Below, piece after piece: positions 5,795-7,862 of a DNA stretch of 7,862 bases; positions within the stretch are counted from its first letter, which is position 1; every line of letters begins with the position of its first letter. The DNA is taken from the NCBI GenBank assembly GCA_030266525.1, contig JAJDIC010000090.1, positions 1 to 7,862 on the forward strand, read 5' to 3'. Source of the stretch: Desulfovibrio sp. OttesenSCG-928-G15 (lineage in GTDB: Bacteria > Desulfobacterota > Desulfovibrionia > Desulfovibrionales > Desulfovibrionaceae). The notes under the pieces were generated by a model. The model worked only from the letters and a program-made list of their open reading frames with translations, searched no databases and was not told where the DNA came from. A program made the position numbers and the translations under genes.

Positions 5795-7862
5795 ATGCGT
5801 ATTTTCACACTTCTTTGCACAGGATTGTTACTTATGACCACTCCTTTTGCCGCTTTTGGCGCAAACGCCGGGGCGTCTTCCCCAGCAAGCGCCGAAGCGC
5901 CTTCCCCCGCAAACGCCAAGCTGTCTTCCACAGCCGACGCCGGAACGGCGTCTTCCACCGCAAGCGCCGCCTCGCCGACAAGCATTACGCGGCTTGCCAA
6001 CGGCCTTACCGTGCTGGTGCGTGAAGACACGCGCTTTCCGCTGGTATCGCTGCGCCTGTATGTGCATGCCGGAAGCGCCTATGAAAGCCCGGACAATGCG
6101 GGTATCAGCCATGTGCTGGAGCATATGGTCTTCAAGGGCACGGACAAGCGCCCCAAAGGCCAGATTTCCACCGATGTGGAGGCAACCGGGGGCTATCTGA
6201 ACGCGGCCACCAGCTTTGACTATACCGTGTACCTGACCGACATGACCAGCGAACACTGGAAAACCGGGCTGGACGTGCTGAAAGACATGGCCTTCAACCC
6301 CACGCTTGAGCCTTCGGAACTGGAGTCTGAAAAGGACGTTATCGTTTCTGAACTGCAACGCGGGGAAGATAACCCCGGTCAGAGAATTTTCCGTATGGCC
6401 ATCGGGGCCGCGCTCAAGGGCACGCCCTACGAGCGCCCGATTATCGGTTATGAAAAAACCATCCGCTCCTTTACCAGCGACGGCATTCGCGCTTACATTT
6501 CCAGCCTGTACCACCCGCAGTCCATGCTGCTGGTAGTTTGCGGCAACGTTTCTGCCAAAGACGTTGTGGAAGAAGCGCAAAAACAGTTCGGCGGTCTTGC
6601 CAACACCGGGCTGGTCACCCCGCCTGCCAATCAGGAAAAGGATGTCATCACCAAGGGCTTCACCGCGACCCTGGAATACGGCCCCTGGAACAAGGCCCAC
6701 CTGTGCCTGGCCCTGCCCGCCCCCGCCATGGGCGATATGCGCTCCGCACAGCTGGACGTGCTGGCCCAGGTGCTTGGCGGTGACGCCTCCTCACGCTTCT
6801 ACCGCACCTACAAATATGAAAAACGCCTGGTAGACAGCATTTCCGTAAGCAACTACAGCTTTGAGCGCCTTGGGCTTGTATTCATCCGGGCCACCCTGGA
6901 CGCGGACAAGATTGTCCCCTTCTGGGAGAACATTACCCGCGACATTGCCGCCCTCGGCGACACAACCTTTTCCCGCGAAGAGCTGGACCGGGCCAAACTG
7001 AATATTGAAGACGACATTTACCGCTCCAAGGAAACCCTGGCCGGGCTTGCCTCCAAAGTCGGCTATTTTGCCTTTTTCGACAAGGGCGAGCAGGGAGAGG
7101 AAAATTACCTGAACGCCGTCCGGTCTACCGATCAGGCCACGCTGCTTGCCCTGGTCAAAGAAACGCTCCGCCCGGAAGCGTTAAGCCTAGTCGGCCTTTT
7201 GCCGGAAGGTGTAAGCGTACAAGCATTTCTTTCCAACAATGCTGCGGCTCAGGACAAGTCCGACTCCGCAAAAGAAGCTTCCGGCAAAGAGGAAGGCCGG
7301 GAAAAGCTGGAAAGCTGGAAAGGCTGGGCTTCGCGCGTTGTGGCCGACAACTGGTCCGCCAAGGCGAGCGTAAACGCGGACAGCGCCAAACAGGCCGCCA
7401 CCGGGCAACTGGAAACCCTTGATCTTGGCAAGGGCCGCACGCTCATTCTTATCCCCGACACCACCCTTCCTTACACCGCCGCCAATCTGGTGTACACAGG
7501 CGGCGACACGCTTGTGGATTCTGCCGATCAGGGGCTTGGTGCGTTCACAGCCTCGCTTCTGACCAAGGGCGCGGGCGAGCTTGGGGCCACTGCCCTTGAA
7601 GATTATCTGTCCGACCGGGCCGCTGGCTTCGGGGCCAGCACGGGCCGCCAGACGTTCAGCATCAACATGAGTGCGCCCTCGCGCTTCAATGCGGATATGT
7701 TCAGCCTGCTCAAAACCGTTATCGAATCGCCCGCCATGCAGGAAGAAGAAGCAGACCGCGTGCGCCAGAATCAGGCGGCAGCCATCACCGCCCGTGAAGA
7801 TCAGCCCACCGGTCTCGCCTTTCGCCGTATGTTCCCCTTCCTTTTCGGCAGACACCCTTACG
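5795..7862 (+). CDS. Exported M16 (pitrilysin/insulinase-type) zinc peptidase, 3'-truncated by the window edge
   Basis: There are 689 visible residues with no stop before the right edge. Residues 1-22 form a Sec signal peptide (MRIFTLLCTGLLLMTTPFAAFG), with cleavage likely after G22, which puts the enzyme in the periplasm or outside. An Ala/Ser/Pro-rich repeat linker follows (23-62). The first M16 domain starts near NGLTVLV (69-75) and carries the inverted zinc motif H106-V-L-E109-H110. The third ligand is E186, 76 residues after H110, with E179 seven residues before it, as in the family. An M16_C domain runs from about F226 to 400 and includes SSRFYR (332-337). After an Ala/Lys/Glu-rich linker (about 485-536) a second half begins near G537 and has no HxxEH, the usual non-catalytic repeat. 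Perhaps 180-200 residues are missing. Such enzymes degrade peptides held in a clam-shell chamber. ATG 5795 lies 2 bases after the radical SAM stop with a weak AGG site (5786-5788), so translation is probably coupled. ATG 5834 would destroy the signal peptide. Confidence 0.93.
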   Translation, partial: MRIFTLLCTGLLLMTTPFAAFGANAGASSPASAEAPSPANAKLSSTADAGTASSTASAASPTSITRLANGLTVLVREDTRFPLVSLRLYVHAGSAYESPDNAGISHVLEHMVFKGTDKRPKGQISTDVEATGGYLNAATSFDYTVYLTDMTSEHWKTGLDVLKDMAFNPTLEPSELESEKDVIVSELQRGEDNPGQRIFRMAIGAALKGTPYERPIIGYEKTIRSFTSDGIRAYISSLYHPQSMLLVVCGNVSAKDVVEEAQKQFGGLANTGLVTPPANQEKDVITKGFTATLEYGPWNKAHLCLALPAPAMGDMRSAQLDVLAQVLGGDASSRFYRTYKYEKRLVDSISVSNYSFERLGLVFIRATLDADKIVPFWENITRDIAALGDTTFSREELDRAKLNIEDDIYRSKETLAGLASKVGYFAFFDKGEQGEENYLNAVRSTDQATLLALVKETLRPEALSLVGLLPEGVSVQAFLSNNAAAQDKSDSAKEASGKEEGREKLESWKGWASRVVADNWSAKASVNADSAKQAATGQLETLDLGKGRTLILIPDTTLPYTAANLVYTGGDTLVDSADQGLGAFTASLLTKGAGELGATALEDYLSDRAAGFGASTGRQTFSINMSAPSRFNADMFSLLKTVIESPAMQEEEADRVRQNQAAAITAREDQPTGLAFRRMFPFLFGRHPY
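5861..5980 (+). repeat. Degenerate 24-nt tandem repeats encoding an Ala/Ser octapeptide linker
   Basis: Inside the peptidase gene, five imperfect units follow one another: 5861-5884, 5885-5908, 5909-5932, 5933-5959 (27 nt) and 5960-5980 (partial). They encode ANAGASSP, ASAEAPSP, ANAKLSST, ADAGTASST and ASAASPT. Each begins with GCA or GCC, a variable codon, then GCC, and most carry TCTTCC or CCTTCC near the end. The segment directly follows the predicted signal cleavage site and would act as a flexible spacer between membrane or export site and the catalytic domain. Confidence 0.6.

Noticed and set aside
5795..5820. Lipoprotein signal in the M16 peptidase (Cys8)
   Set aside because: C8 comes too early and the preceding residues (FTLL) do not form a lipobox; a Sec type I signal with cleavage near residue 22 fits better.
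5828..6700. A - strand frame with a Gly/Arg/Cys-rich repeated C-terminus
   Set aside because: The repeats are the complement of the Ala/Ser linker repeats in the M16 gene, whose + frame carries the complete zinc site.
1..7862. Mobile element, CRISPR array or phage defence cassette
   Set aside because: No transposase, integrase, regularly spaced repeats or defence-type domains were found on either strand, and codon use is even across the genes.

Overview
The window looks like a piece of a GC-rich bacterial chromosome, most likely from a sulfate-reducing Desulfovibrio-type organism (Desulfovibrionaceae). This is an inference from gene content and codon style: a DRTGG/BioD-like phosphotransacetylase-family protein, a one-piece B12-type radical SAM plus DUF2344 protein, and a secreted M16 peptidase. 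It has not been checked by any search. All five genes lie on the + strand. No tRNA, rRNA, CRISPR array, insertion sequence, integrase or phage gene is visible.

Layout: (1) 1-958 is the C-terminal part of a BioD-like/DRTGG protein whose P-loop end lies off the left edge. (2) 959-1255 is non-coding and holds a perfect 13-bp hairpin, abutted by a good -35 box for the next gene. (3) 1256-2500 is a 12-helix major facilitator transporter of unknown substrate. (4) 2501-2642 is a leader with a consensus -35 box and a terminator-like hairpin ending in T6 directly before a strong Shine-Dalgarno. (5) 2643-2975 is a 110-residue protein of unrecognised family that resembles Sm-like (LSM) proteins known from cyanophages. 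(6) 2976-3098 holds two more GC-rich hairpins. (7) 3099-5792 is an 897-residue B12-binding-fold radical SAM protein fused to DUF2344. (8) 5795 to the right edge is an exported M16 (pitrilysin-type) zinc peptidase, starting 2 bases after the radical SAM stop. It has no stop codon inside the window but is a clear gene.

The only strong operon signal is the radical SAM / M16 pair. The other genes are separated by hairpin-bearing gaps and look like separate transcription units, although read-through is possible. The most interesting points are the Sm-like candidate with its leader hairpin, the His-to-Tyr change at the cobalamin lower-ligand position of the radical SAM protein, and the octapeptide-repeat linker after the peptidase signal peptide. 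I see no clearly new multi-gene system here.
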